This document shows, in pieces, positions 35,346-47,514 of a stretch of DNA of 64,000 bases; position 1 is the stretch's first letter; each line of letters begins with the position of its first letter. Below the pieces are notes generated by a model. The model was given only the letters and a program-made list of their open reading frames with translations, had not been told where the DNA came from and did not search any database. The stretch is from Azorinus chamasolen (Eukaryota; Mollusca; Bivalvia; Cardiida; Solecurtidae), in NCBI GenBank assembly GCA_963576725.1, contig OY755246.1, positions 74,951,467 through 75,015,466 of the forward strand, read 5' to 3'. Made by a program: the position numbers and the translations under genes.

Positions 35346-35899
35346 GATATGTCAAGTAAGGATGTCTTGCAGCTTGTAAGTAAACTGAAATACTACTAAC
35401 GTCATGTAAAACCAAATAAATGTTTACTACAAAAATATTAAGAGCACTAATTTAAGTGCCCTTTAAGCAACGGTTTATTAATTTAGCTGTTATGATTTTT
35501 CAAAAAACTATTTGGTAAAGAGTAACAGCTAAAGCCGATGTGTTTTGTTTGTGATGAAATAGATGAATGTAATCAATACCTAAAAAAATATTCATTTAAA
35601 ATCTTGAGAAGGTGGGCCTAACGGTAAAGATAGTAAAGATGTTTATTTAATTTCACAAATGTCCTTACTAGTTTTTGTTAAAGCTGGACAGAGAACGTCG
35701 TCGTTTCAGCTAATTTAGTTCCTTATAAATGTAATTGATATTATGATATTGTGAAAATGAATGAATTTAAAAAACAATGTTGTAGGCAAGTAACGATCTT
35801 ATTTCAACAAAAAAGCCTTAAATCACCAATAATTTCTCTTTCAGAACGGTACACCCTTATACCACATTTTCCAGATTATAATAAATATTTCAAATAGCA

Positions 35900-36310
35900 T
35901 TCGACAGTCATGTACTTTTATCAGTGACCCTAAAGAGTACACTCCGTCTAAATGAAGCAACGGGCAGTATTTGTATGCATGTTCAAAAATGGTACTGTGC
36001 CAGTCTCAGTCTCACTGTCTTTGAAAACAGACAACATTATGACCAGTTAGGTGCTGGGGTGATTTGGCCGAGGAGCGTTTCAGCAAATTCTGCTCTCCAT
36101 CTGTCATTCTTGTTAGTACACTTTTGTTAGGAAAACAATAGAATCGATTGCATTAAAAACAGTTAAAACAATTTCGGTAACATATGCATATGGGGTATGC
36201 AAACAAATGGTACAATGCCAGTCCGCAAGAACTGCACACGTATTTAGGCCTTGGGCTGATTTGGCCGAGGACGCAACAGCTGTTTTGCTCTTCGTCTGTC
36301 AATTTATTTC
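35900..36310. repeat. Diverged ~210-bp duplication
   Basis: 'atggtactgtgccagtct' with 'tgatttggccgaggagcg' and 'ctgctctccatctgtca' (35,980-36,105) recurs as 'atggtacaatgccagtcc' with 'tgatttggccgaggacgc' and 'tgctcttcgtctgtca' (36,208-36,301). Confidence 0.7.
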
Positions 36311-36580
36311 CTACTCAATTATAAACAAAACAATATTTTATAAACAAAACAATACAACTATAACGCTGATAACTGTTGAAAAGGCAATCTTTTTTTCATT
36401 GTATATATTACCTACGTTATTGGTAATTAGTAGTTCTGCCTAAGCAGCCTGTTTCTCCATATGCGTTCCTAATCTCCTTTTATTTTTTTTATTCTTTTTC
36501 AATTATATGTTAATATTTTGTTATAAATTATTACATGTATTGTTATTTTTGTACGGACAGTATTTTTATATAAAAAATAG

Positions 36581-36811
36581 TGGTCACTGGTTAGAATCGA
36601 ACTCAAGACCCCGCAGATGCAAGCCCAGATACATATCCACTGCACCAAGACAGCTATATTGAAAACATTGCAGCTTGCTAAGGCTTTTAAAAATAAAGAA
36701 TCGCTTTGGTTGGTTTACATTAGAGCGCTTCGTTTGGCTTACATTAGAGTCGGTCATGTTTTGTTCCAAAATAAGTTGGTCTATCCATATAAACAGACAC
36801 AAACCGTCTAG
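36581..36811 (-). mobile_element. tRNA-like SINE, copy 2 of an inverted pair
   Basis: On the minus strand it runs from 'gatagaccaacttattttgg' to 'gagttcgattctaaccagtg', the same order as 34,228-34,405 but with a longer middle section. Orientation is opposite, about 2.2 kb away. Confidence 0.7.
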
Positions 36812-38230
36812 TGTTTTGTCAACAAATGATAAAGGAGAAACAAAACAAACAAACAAACAAATAATACGTTTCTGTCCTTATCGGAATATTCGCCAATCGT
36901 CACTCACATTTGAAGGTCATTTCCCGTCTATTTTTAGATGGACTATTTCTGTAGGTAGGGGAATTTCTCTGTCTGTATCCAAACTGCTGATATTGATGCC
37001 TTTTCGATGTCAAATAAACACAACTTCAATGTGTAAGCTGCCCGCATATAACATTACCTAATATGTACGTTGTGTCGTATTTACGGCAAATCCGACAGAA
37101 AATCGAGCTCGTTCTTTTAGTAGTATAGATATGTTGTGCGTTACGAGTAATGAAAAATGCTAGACACCCTGATTTAACATTGATATTTACTATCGATTTT
37201 AACCTTTATATTTAAATTTTCCCATTTATGAACTTATAAACTACTTAATTTGCGTATTACCTAAGATCTAACTTATTTTTAGATTTTCAAATAAAAATTA
37301 ATATCTAGAACTATTGTGCGAAGCGAGACGAAAATTGTTTTAGACAGTACCATTCGGCCGTGCATTTCTACATATCCAGTTCTAGAGCAGACGACACAAA
37401 GGTCCACCAAAAATGTGAGTAGATTCTATATATTGATTTCATCTGCATGGAATGTAGATTTTTAAAGGGAAACACCATAATCCAACAGAGTTAAGATCAT
37501 GAAAGATACTTTCTAAAATGAATAAATATTATTGAAAGCAGTGACCATGCAGTAATACCGGTAATTACCAAATGACGATACATTTAGAAATATCTAAACA
37601 TCTATCACTTGATTTGTATTCCAGGTGTAGAGCTATTATCACAATGTGCTGTTATCCGGTATTTCATCAAATCCATAAAAAGTGTATTGAAATGTTTTAA
37701 GGGTAGTAGATCTAGTTCTAGCCTGTTAATGTATTGTTTACAAGATTACAAGAGAGGAGTATTTTTATAGATGCACCGATAGAACCGATTTGTATTGCAA
37801 ACCATTCTGCATACTTTGGGGCATATGGATAGATAAATAGATAGATAGATTTATTTCATATGACCATGCACATGTAGTTTTCAAAGAGCTGGATATAAAA
37901 TATTCTAAACTTACACATTTATTTCTTCAGATAGATCTACCCTACGAATAACCTGAGGAAGTGGAAAAGCTGGTTTCCGCACAAGACGATTGACTTTTTT
38001 CAGATTTTTTTCAAATGACTTGTTAAATCATGATTTATAATGAAAGAATAAAAAACTGGTGTGTTTGTTGCTACTGGTGTTTCATGTAGCTATTAAACAG
38101 TCCACCAACCTTCAGCATCCCAGCTAAATGCCATCATGACTTCATTCCTACCGGGTTTCGAACCTTATTGGAGACTGATGCCAACAAAAGTAATAGTTTG
38201 CCAATAGTTGGTACCCTGTTGGCCCAACAT
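36812..38230. other. No supported gene; GATA run
   Basis: A (gata)n run at 37,830-37,850 is followed by 'tttatttcatatgacc', which on the minus strand looks like the 3' tail of a LINE or SINE. No RT domain is visible. The remainder is AT-rich. Confidence 0.4.
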
Positions 38231-38234
38231 TGGC

Positions 38235-39072
38235 AGAAAGGGTTACCGTGCACCCCGTCTGACTTTTTTCATGGGTACCAAGGTGTTTGGTAGGGTCTGC
38301 TGAATAGAAATGAAAATTGTACCCGTGAAAAAAACTCATTCCTGCTATGAGTATTTCTACCGTTCCCATGGCAACCCGTGGTCTAAACAACGACGGTGGG
38401 TAAAGTCTATAATGTAGTATATTTATGCTATTTGGGGCACTAAGAGTCTGAAACTGGTGCCAAACTAAAGGTAAGACATTGATCCATAATTAAGAATATG
38501 TTTTTGTTAATTACCTAATTTGCATAATCATGAATATTAATGAGAAACCCGAAAATGAAAACTAGAAGATGGTGAAAACTAGATCTGAAATCACCTGTGA
38601 TGCTTTAAATACACCCAAATATGTTCTTATACATAAACCATCCCCAACTAGAGTATTATATAAAATAAAATCGTGTCTCAATGGCTTTTTTGCATTTTTA
38701 TAGCGTTTTTGGGTATCCATAGCAGAGGTACGTCCGGATAGCGTCAGTGCATAGAGGAGTTAACATTATATCTCGAGGCCATCGAGAGCTGGTAGGTAAC
38801 AGTATCAACTTGTTACCAAACATAAAATAAATACACTGGTCTTTGATATAGAATGTATTGTTGTTAATAAGTTCATTAGCATATTCATGAATTTTAATTA
38901 GATCCCCCACTGAAATAAAAGAAAAAAGGAAATGGTGAAAACTAGATCTGAAATCACCTGTGATGCTCAAAATGCATAGAGATATGTTCTTATACATAAA
39001 ACCATCCCATTGGGAGTAATCTAGCTGATGATATGTAAAAAACGTTGTCTCTATGGGTCATTTGCATTTTAT
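38235..39072 (-). repeat. 830-bp repeat, inverted partner of 46.2-47.0 kb
   Basis: Read on the minus strand it matches 46,228-47,047 nearly throughout: 'cgtgcaccccgtctgactt' at one end, then 'ggtttatgtataagaacata', 'gcatcacaggtgatttcaga' and 'tctagttttcaccat'. Inside are two diverged copies of a roughly 360-bp sub-unit. It truncates the reverse-transcriptase remnant at 39,075. Confidence 0.88.
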
Positions 39073-39658
39073 GAGGAAAATTAACAATATTAAAATCAAA
39101 ATCATCTCTTTTGTCATATATTTTAGAAGAGATCATTCCATTATCAATTTTAAGGTCGAGATCAAGAAACGCTGCATAATTGTCGGACGGGTTAGCTTTA
39201 TTCAATTTGAGTTCTTTAGGATAAATTGTTGGAATCAGAGCATCAAAGAAAGGGTTATCTAAGTTAAAAATATCATCCAAATATCGACAAGTTTCATTGA
39301 AGGCTTTTATAACATCTTCTTGTGATTGAGGATTCAAACGCAACATGAAATCTCTCTCATAGCAGTACAAAAACAAATCTGCGACAAGTGGTGCACAATT
39401 CGTACCCATGGGAATACTGGTCAATTACCTGACGGTATATAGCATGCCCATAACGTACAAATATGTTATCCAAAAGAAAGGTTAGTGATTCGCAAACTTC
39501 TGAGCAACTCCAATTGGTGAAATATTTCATTTGCTCGTCAGTAAAGAAAGCTTTTTCAGCATTACATGCCAAGAATGATGTTTTTCCCGGGCAAATACTT
39601 TCTGGATTAAGTTAGTAAGCTTATCCTTAATTAAACAAGAGATGTTTGTAAAACATGT

Positions 39659-41337
39659 ATACCCCCCCCCCCCAGACCCCCTTACCTTTGATCTAGTGAC
39701 CTCAACTATAGAGGTCATCTAGCGGTCATGACTAATCACCACAGCAACTTTGAAGATCCTAAGCCAAACCACTGATCATTTATTGATCTGAAAACATTTC
39801 ACATATTAAGGTCATGGTGACCTTGACCTTTGACCTAGTGACCTCAACAACTATAGGGGTCATCTAGTGGTCACGACCAACTACCACAGCAAGTTTGAAG
39901 ATCCCGAACCAAACCATTGAGCAGTTGTTAATTGGAAACCATTTCATCAGTTAAGGTCATGATGACCTTGATATTTGACCTAGTGACCCCAAAATCAATA
40001 GGGGTCATCTAGTTGTCATGACCAACCACCACAGCAAGTTTGAAGATCCTAAGCCAAACCCTTAAGCAGTTATTGATCGCAAACCATTTCACCAGTAAAG
40101 GTCATGGTGACCTTGACCTTTGACCTAGTGACCTCAAAAGTAATAGGGGTTATCTACCGGTCATGACCAACCACCACAGCAAGTTTGAAGATCCTAAGCC
40201 AAACCCTTGAGCAGTTATTGATCGCAAACCATTTCACCAGTTAAGGTCATGGTGACCTTGACCTTTGACCTAGTGACCTGAAAAACAATAGGCTCATCTA
40301 GTTGTCATGACCAACTACCTAAGCAAATTTGAAGATCCTAAGCCAAACCCTTGAGCAGTTTTTGATCAGAAACCATTTTACAAGTTAAGGTCATGGTGAC
40401 CTTGACCTTTGACCTAGTGACCTCATATACAATAGGGGTCATCCAGTTGTCATGACCAACTACCGCAGCAAGTTTGAAGATTCTAAGCCAAACCCTTGAG
40501 CAGTTATTGATCGGAAACCATTTGACCAGTTAAGAGCATGGTGACCTTGACCTTTGACCTAGTGACCTAAAAAACCATAAGGGTCATCTAGTGGTCATTA
40601 CCAACCACCACAGCGAATTTGAAGATCCTAGGCCAAACCCTTGAGCAGTTATTGATCGCAAACCATTTCACCCTTTAAGGTCGTGGTGACCTTGACATTT
40701 GACCTAGTGACCTAAAAAACAATAGGACTCATCTAGTTGTCATGACCAACCACCTAAGCAAATTTGAAGATCCTAAGCCAAACCCTTGAGCAGTTATTAA
40801 TCAGAAACCATTTTACCAGTTAAGGTCATGGTGACCTTGACCTTTGACCTAGTGATCTAAATAACAATAGTGGTCATCTAGTGGTCATGACCAACAACCA
40901 CAGCAAGTTTGGAGATCATAAGCCAAACTCTCTAGCAGTTATTGATCGGAAAGCATTTCATCAGTTAAGGTCATGGTCACCTTGACCTTTGACCTAGTGA
41001 CCTCAAAATCAATAGGGGTCATCTAGTGGTCATGACCAACCACCACAGCAAGTTTGAAGATCCCAAGCCAAACCCTTGAGCAGTTATTGATCGGAAACTA
41101 TTTCACCATTTTAGGTCATGGTGACCTTGACATTTGACCTAGTGACCTCAAAAACAATAGGGGTCATCTACTTGTCATGACCAACCACCACAGCAAGTTT
41201 GAAGATTCTAGGCCAAGTCGTTTATTAGTTATCATTCGGAAACCATCGATCTACCGACCGACCGACCGACCGACCGACAGACCGACCGACCGACATGTGC
41301 AAAGCAATATACCCCCATTTTTTCAAAAGGGGGGTAT
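39659..41337. mobile_element. Terminal-inverted-repeat element with ~145-bp array rich in AGGTCA half-sites
   Basis: The ends are 'gtatacccccccc' and 'ggggggtata'; the right end is itself a hairpin (atacccccat...aaaggggggtat). Between them are about 11 units of roughly 145 bp, then an (accg)n run (41,256-41,294). It interrupts the Penelope-like RT at motif A, and TA at both edges is a plausible target duplication. The layout of short ends, core tandem repeats and tetranucleotide run is that of bivalve pearl-like elements. It is non-coding. Most units contain 'aaggtcatggtgaccttgac' followed by 'ctttgacctagtgacct'. Confidence 0.88.
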
Positions 41338-41464
41338 AAATATGAGGAAGAGTTGTGTACAGAGTAGAAAAATCGTACGTGCTTACAGTGGATGCAAGAT
41401 ACCTTTTGTTCTTAAGTTTGTTTAAGACTTCTGAAGAGTTCTTAATAGACCAGAAGAGATTTAT

Positions 41465-41930
41465 TCCAGAATTTTCATAAAAGTACAAAAATGAGTCATG
41501 CAGGAAATACCACATACAGAACAAACACTCGCCCGAACAGCAACACAAGGAAACAGCAAATGTACATGGGTAGAAAAAACAACAAGAGACGCACAAAGAC
41601 AAAACAAACATTCAATAGGAGGAAGATGGAAGTACCGCCTTGGAACGGTCAGTGACAAAAGTCACCGGGGGTTTAAACCGGTTTATGGGCGCCCAACCTC
41701 ACCCTTATTCCATCCCCATCCTAAAAGACAAACAGTGTAAATAAACGTATCCCCTCTCCGACTAATCTACAACAACCGCGACAGCAAATACAGTGGTAAA
41801 GTGCATGTATAACAAAAAAACATTTAATTGAACATACTGTATCCACCTATCGCTAGTGTACTCAATGATTGAGCTGCAAACAGAGTAACTGTAGAAAAGT
41901 AATAAAGGGTACGACAAAAATGAAATAGTA
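41465..41930 (-). mobile_element. 5'-truncated Penelope-like 3' end inserted into the RT
   Basis: This block matches the 3' region of the copies at 1.4-1.8 kb and 43.5-43.9 kb ('cctatcgctagtgtactcaa', 'catcctaaaagacaaacagt', 'cgcccgaacagc') and sits between the RT residues CDKTY and ENSGINLFW. On the minus strand TTATGA is found on both sides, a likely target duplication. It is therefore a truncated copy that landed in an older relative. Confidence 0.78.
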
Positions 41931-42200
41931 CAGATATCATAAGTCTTATCACAGTAGAACCTTACATGTTCCTTTACCTTCGTTAAACAAGAAGTCAAAA
42001 GTATAGACAATTTAGTAGTTGTACATGAACTAGAATTTGCAATGAAACGCGCTTTATATGGTGTTTTATGTAGTTTTGGTAACCAATACATTGTAGGAAT
42101 TTTATGTTGTGTAATTTTAATATCGGTTCTAATGATAACACAAGAAACGGAAAACTCATCCCTCATTTCGATTCTGGTCCACAATGTTAAGAATGTTTCT

Positions 42201-42888
42201 ACGGGTTAAAGCGGTAGACCTTCCTGTGTGATATATTCAACTACAATGTACATGAATCATCAAATCTGTATTAATCGTAATGCAAGTTTAGACCGAATAA
42301 TAATCTTCAAAGAGACCCGTCCACTTCTTCATATTCTTCATCTGTTTCAAGAGCCTTCTCCAGAATGCTTCCACAATTCATCCTCAATCCATTATGGAAC
42401 CAGAGAAAGTAGTAGGGCATCGCATCCGGTTTTCTCTGTATCCGGTCACCTCTTTCTGGGGTATGAAATTAGCCTAAATTTGTAATGGGCGTTAATCAAC
42501 GCAACCAACTTTCTACAAGGTGGCAATGATCAATGTCAATCTCGCGCTCAATTTCGTTTGTATTTTGTGTCCAAGAATCTGTTCAAAATGAAGATGACTT
42601 TCTCAGGGCAGATGTAAGAGACAAAGTCGCTTAAGAAGCTTTTATAAACAACAGGCTGGAAACCCACAAACGGTTCTTCGGGTTGTTAAAGACTGATATT
42701 GAAGACAATGGCAGGTTCGATGTTAGTATACTGGCTACACGGAGATAGTTTAATGCAATTACTAGTTCAGTCATAAAGGTCATATGTGGATATTGATATT
42801 GGGGACCTCGTGAAGCACCCTCCAATACCAATGTCGTTCAGCATTGGTACTGCTGATGGCTGTTTGGCAAAATACTACACGTTAAAGG
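42201..42888. other. No confident feature
   Basis: It may contain upstream sequence of the Penelope-like copy, but I recognise no RT motif. No array is present. Confidence 0.35.
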
Positions 42889-42889
42889 A

Positions 42890-43400
42890 GCTGAATACCT
42901 ATTATTATACTGCAAAGTAAAATCCTCACTTCTGATTGGTTAACTAGCCGTGTACATGAGTCCATGTACCCTGTGAGCTGACAGGGTACATAGAAATCCC
43001 CATGGCAGGCCCCACGTATTATGGTCAGAAACCAAAAGACCGACTTCTCGACTCGGCTAAACAATAGCAAAAATCATAATAGACAACTATTGATACGTAA
43101 AGAAAACCATACAGAAATGAATTAAAACACATCATTGTTTGAAATGACCAATAAAACGGGTTTTAGATGAATTATTATATCGTCCAGCCATCTATAATAA
43201 CACGAACGCCGATGAAATACAATACACACCACTTCGGATACCTTCGGGTAGAATTAATGTATTGGGGTGCTTTTAGAGGAATTAGCGTGTTTAGTGATTC
43301 AACATGCCAAAATGGATTTATATGAATTATCCAAACCGTAAAACTTTGCAGTATAATAAATTCGTTATACAGTTCTTTCCCAGGGTACATGACGATTTAT
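42890..43400. mobile_element. Short inverted-repeat element(s)
   Basis: 'attattatactgcaaagt' (42,900) pairs with 'actttgcagtataataaa' (43,343), and 'ccctgtgagctgacagggta' (42,969) is a local hairpin. The termini are not sharply defined. It is non-coding and probably non-autonomous. Confidence 0.55.
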
Positions 43401-43475
43401 TCCCGGCTGGTAAAATCATGTAACCCTCGCCTAACGGCTCGGGCAACATGATTTTCCCCAGCCGGGAATAAATCG
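43392..43475. repeat. Palindrome with 32-bp arms
   Basis: 'gatttattcccggctgg' followed by 'taaaatcatgt' is mirrored by 'acatgattttccccagccgg' and 'gaataaatc', with a loop of about 25 nt. It abuts the Penelope-like 3' region. Confidence 0.85.
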
Positions 43476-43479
43476 TAGA

Positions 43480-44697
43480 CACACAAGAACCAGAGACAAA
43501 CGTTCCACACATGAACAAAATCACAAGCACAAAGACGCAAGGCAAACAAAAGGAAGGGTGACAAAGAGAATACCGCCTTGGCACGGTCAGTAGCAAAAAC
43601 ACCACTGGGGGTTTAAACCGGTTTACGGACGTCCTAACCTCACACTTCTCTCAAAGTCACCCTAGCTTTACAAATATTGTAAATAAAGGTATCCCCGCTG
43701 GACTTACCCACAACATAGACGACGGTGAACACAGGACAACATGTAAAACATAGCACAATAACTGTGACAATCCGTCAGATATGTACTCAATGACGTTGCT
43801 GAAGTCAGAGCACCTGCAGGTAAGCCGTTAAGGGCACAACAGGGAAAAAGTAATACATGAGTCTGGTAAGCTCATCCTGTATCCAAGTTTAAGAGTATAC
43901 CATCATAGAGTACTACCCTCGGCCTGTCATCGCGCAAGCAAAGAGGGAAGCGTAGCTACCGACTGTAAAAGGGTCGATAACCAAACATGCAGTGCGTTGC
44001 AATATAATAGGATCATAACCTTTCTTTTTAAATGTGTTAATGCGTTATATAAACAAATCATGAAAATGGATATGACCCCGAATTTTCCTAAGTTTGTAGA
44101 TAACATCCCCATAAAATTCTGGTTGAGAAATGCCTTGTCGCAGTAACGTCCGTAGATTGCAATTATATTTACTAATGAGAGGTAAATTTCGATAATAAAA
44201 TTTAGAAAAAGTTTTCCGAAGTTTGTGATATCTGTAACCTTGCTTAAGAAGTTTATCAGTTATAACTAAATTACGTCTGTTAAAATCTTCAAGCAAAGAA
44301 CAGGCTCGGGCAAACCTAATAAGTTGAGAAATATAAACCCCATAAGATGTAGAACGTAGCTCATCTCCATCTAGAAAAGGATAATTAACAATTTTAAAAT
44401 TAAAATATTCTCTTTTATCGTATACTTTGGACGAAACTTTATCATTTGTAATTGAAAGATTCAAATCTAAACATGAAGCATTAATGTCAGATTGATTAGC
44501 TTTGTTTAAAGATAGTTCTTTTGGGTAAATTGAAGAAATCATAGTATCAAAATAAGGATTATCTAAATTCAAAATATCGTCTAAATACCTTGAAGTTTTA
44601 TTAAAAGCATTAACAATATCTGTCTGTGTATCAGGTTTTAAGCTAAGCATAAAATCCCTCTCGTAGCAATACAAAAACAAATCTGCAACAAGTCATA
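43480..44697 (-). pseudogene. Penelope-like RT C-terminal half and 3' region
   Basis: The longest RT piece in the window. The minus-strand frame 44,680-44,045 (211 codons) begins inside the VADLF block and includes catalytic YLDDI, KVYDKREYF, the block SYGVYISQLIRFAR, then GYRYHKLRKTFSKFYYR and PEFYGDVIYKL. It is 5'-truncated at 44,697, within the sequence for CAPLVADLF, as expected for incomplete target-primed reverse transcription. From 44,040 to 43,480 runs the 3' region shared with the copies at 1.4 and 41.5 kb. It is not functional, because the N-terminal half with motif A is missing. Confidence 0.82.
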
Positions 44698-44699
44698 AT

Positions 44700-46124
44700 A
44701 CAGCCTAAATCAGTTCAAGTCATTTCATGACCGTTTGTGATACCCAAATCATTATTTATAAATAAGCAAGTAAGCAGTATGATTTAGATAAATCTTAATC
44801 CTTCAAAGTTTTTATTTGAACGTGGTTTAAATTTTCATCTTATACTTGGAATTTGAAACAGTCTGTTATTTGTATCTTAATGGTCCCCCAGTCCCCCAGT
44901 AGCTTATTTTGGTTACTGGCCGTTCCAAGGCCTGCTTTCAGCCTATGGTCAATTTTGTTGTTTAATATGCTTAATGTTTAATGTTTTTCGTCTTGATATG
45001 CGTCCTGTTATGTTTTGTCTTGTGGCTTTACCGTTTCTTGTTTGATAGTGTTTGGTGCGGTGTCATTTCGTGTGTGGCTCTCCCTGTTGGACTATTTTTC
45101 CATATTTATTTGTTTTCATATCAGAAAGGTTCACACACGCACCCGCATACGAAAAAGCAAATACCGTATAAAGACATCATCTTTTACTATAATATCAGCT
45201 AAATCATAACTTAAAAGTTGTTAAATATATTTTGATGTATATCTTACTTGTTTTTGGTATACTTGTGTAGCAGGAATCACTTTATCTCTATTTTTTATGA
45301 TTACTGTTTTGGTACTGATCTCAAACATATTCAACTTTAATCTACCTTTTGATGTTTAGTTTGGCTTACTTTACCATGTTACTTAAGAACAAGTCAGCAC
45401 TATCGTGACTTTCCTACTGTTTGCTACCCAGACTATGTTATATCAAAGAGGTTTGTTTAACAAGTATTATTGGTTTTTAGATAAGTTTAGTTATATACAC
45501 CTGTGTATTGTTTTGTTTAAACTTATATATAGCCTTACAGGTACATTTGCAAAGCTCCTCCTTGCTAGTTTGTTCACAATCATGGGAAAAGCATGCTCAA
45601 TGCAGCCAAGTACCTATATAAGGAGCCTTTTTAGAAGATTCAGCGGCTTTTGTTCAGTACAGCCAAAGGTATATCTTACCTCCCGTCAGAACAGGTCCAC
45701 TTTCTTTCCCTCTTATTCTTCCATTTCTTTCTTTCTATCTTTAGGGTGCAAGAGCAACATTAGGCATTTCATATAATTGACTATGGCTGTCCACTGTATG
45801 TATTTTGGTTTGAAATAACAAGGTATTGAAAGAGACTAAATAAATTATAGTATCCCCTAGTCACTCTTGAGCTTTGATTTCTACTGCCTAAATATATAAG
45901 TTTTAATAGAACCTGGGAAACCTTCTAGCATAAAGCTAGGACGGTTACATTTGGAGCATAACGGATTTTTAAGAACTTCATTTCTACATTTTTTTCTAAA
46001 ATAATTTTCTTTCTTTTTGTTTAATTTAAGCATTAACATTCATGAATGTGCTGATTAACAACATGATATTATATTTCTTATAAAGACCATTGTATTTCTT
46101 ATAATTATAGTTGGTAACATGTTG
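44700..46124. other. No supported gene
   Basis: Long T-rich frames (for example 45,405-45,776) show no recognisable domain and are compositional. No array is seen. Confidence 0.4.
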
Positions 46125-47047
46125 ATAATGTTAGCTCCCAGCTGCCCAATGCCCTGTGATATAACGATTTTACCTTCTCTATGCGTTAACGCTGTCCAGA
46201 CGTACATTTGCTATGGAAACTCTAAAACTTAATAAAATGCAAACGACCCATAGAGACACGGTTTTACATAGCATCAACTAGATTACTCTCAATGAGATGG
46301 GTTTATGTATAAGAACATATCTCTATGCATTTGGAGCATCACGTGTGGTTTCAGATCTAGTTTTCACCATTTCACTGTCTTTTTTCTCTATTTTAAGGGG
46401 GTTCTCATTAATATTCATGAATATTCTAATGAACTTAGTAACAACATGACATTCTAAATCAAATACCAGTGTATTTTTTTTATGTTATGTAACAATTTGA
46501 TACTGTTACTCGAAGGCACAGAGATATAATGCTATCTTCTCTATGCGCTTACGCTGTACGGACGTATCTCTGCTATGGATACTCAAAAACGCAATAAAAA
46601 TGTAAAAAACCCACAGAGTCACGATTTTGTCTTAAAAAATACTCTCCTTGTGGATGTTTTATGTATGAACACATATTTGGGAGTATTTGGAGCATCACAG
46701 GTGATTTTAGATCTAGTTTTCACCATCTTCTAGTTTTTTTCCCTCATTTTTCGGGTTTCGCATTAATATTCATGATTGTGCAAATGAGGTAATTAACAAA
46801 AAACATATTCTTAATTAAGGACCAATGTCTTACCTTTAGTTTAGCACCAGTTTCAAACTCTATATACTACATTATATAGACTACCTACTGTCGTTGTCCA
46901 GACTACTGGTTGCCATGGAAACGGTAGAAATCCCCATAGCAGGAGTTTTTTCATGGGTACAATTTCTATTTCCATTCAACAGACCCTACCAAACACCCTG
47001 GTATCCATGGAAAAAAGTCAGACGGGGTGCACGGTAACCTTTTCTGG
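46125..47047 (+). repeat. ~830-bp repeat, inverted partner of 38.2-39.1 kb
   Basis: The plus-strand match of the repeat described at 38,235-39,072, extending about 100 bp further at its left end ('ccctgtgatataacgattt', 'ctatgcgttaacgctgtcca'). The sub-unit phrases 'ctatgg.tactc.aaa.c' and 'gatctagttttcaccat' occur twice. Confidence 0.87.
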
Positions 47048-47514
47048 CCCCGGGGTAATGTATTCGGCAAATCACTTTGACAGCGTTTTAGACAGACCCG
47101 TTTTGACCCGTCACCTTTTGACAAACCCGTGTTTTAGCATCTTCCACCTTCCTGGCACCATCGGTATCGGGGAAATTGTCTACACGTAGACCGGTTTTGG
47201 ACAAATACAATTTCTTGTCAGTTGATAATTTGCAGTCATGCCAATATCTGGTGATTTGGTGAGTATTTTACAGCCCATGGCGTGTTTGTGATAATTTTCA
47301 AGGTGCTGAAACTAGCGATATACTGTGCACGCAGTAACAAAGTGGGTGGGGTATATGCACAACGAATCTCATCTGTCAAAATAAACACAGAAACTGCTGT
47401 CTGTTTCACCCAGTTCTGTCACTGGATTTGAATCGAGATTTTTTTTATTTTACTATACATAATAATTGAAATTAAATCCACCTTTAGAACTCGGTCTCAT
47501 CATTTTGATGAACT
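47048..47514. other. No supported feature
   Basis: It starts with a segment holding 'acccgttttgacccgtcacc'. Nothing coding or repetitive is recognised. Confidence 0.4.

Larger units (their letters stand above)
39075..42200 (-). pseudogene. Penelope-like reverse transcriptase, broken by two insertions
   Basis: Minus-strand pieces in order give one RT. From about 42,180 to 41,930 comes the fingers block YWLPKLHKTPYKARFIA. From 41,463 to 41,338 comes the motif-A block STYDFSTLYTTLPH. From 39,655 down come FLLDNIF, the PMGTNCAPL block, and the catalytic YLDDI at about 39,280. Copies in this family continue to a C-terminal PEFYGDVIYKL block, lost here at 39,075. The coding frame also carries frameshifts. 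The LPKLHK-to-YLDDI layout points to Penelope-like elements. No GIY-YIG nuclease is visible, and the exact lineage is unresolved. It is dead. Confidence 0.8.

Noticed and set aside
41340..44700. Hammerhead ribozyme in the Penelope-like 3' region
   Set aside because: Known in this retroelement class, so I looked for a ctgatga core with gaaa on the minus strand, but found none in the three copies.
45405..45776. 123-codon hydrophobic ORF as a membrane protein
   Set aside because: T-rich composition explains the hydrophobic residues. No domain, splice sites or start context support it.
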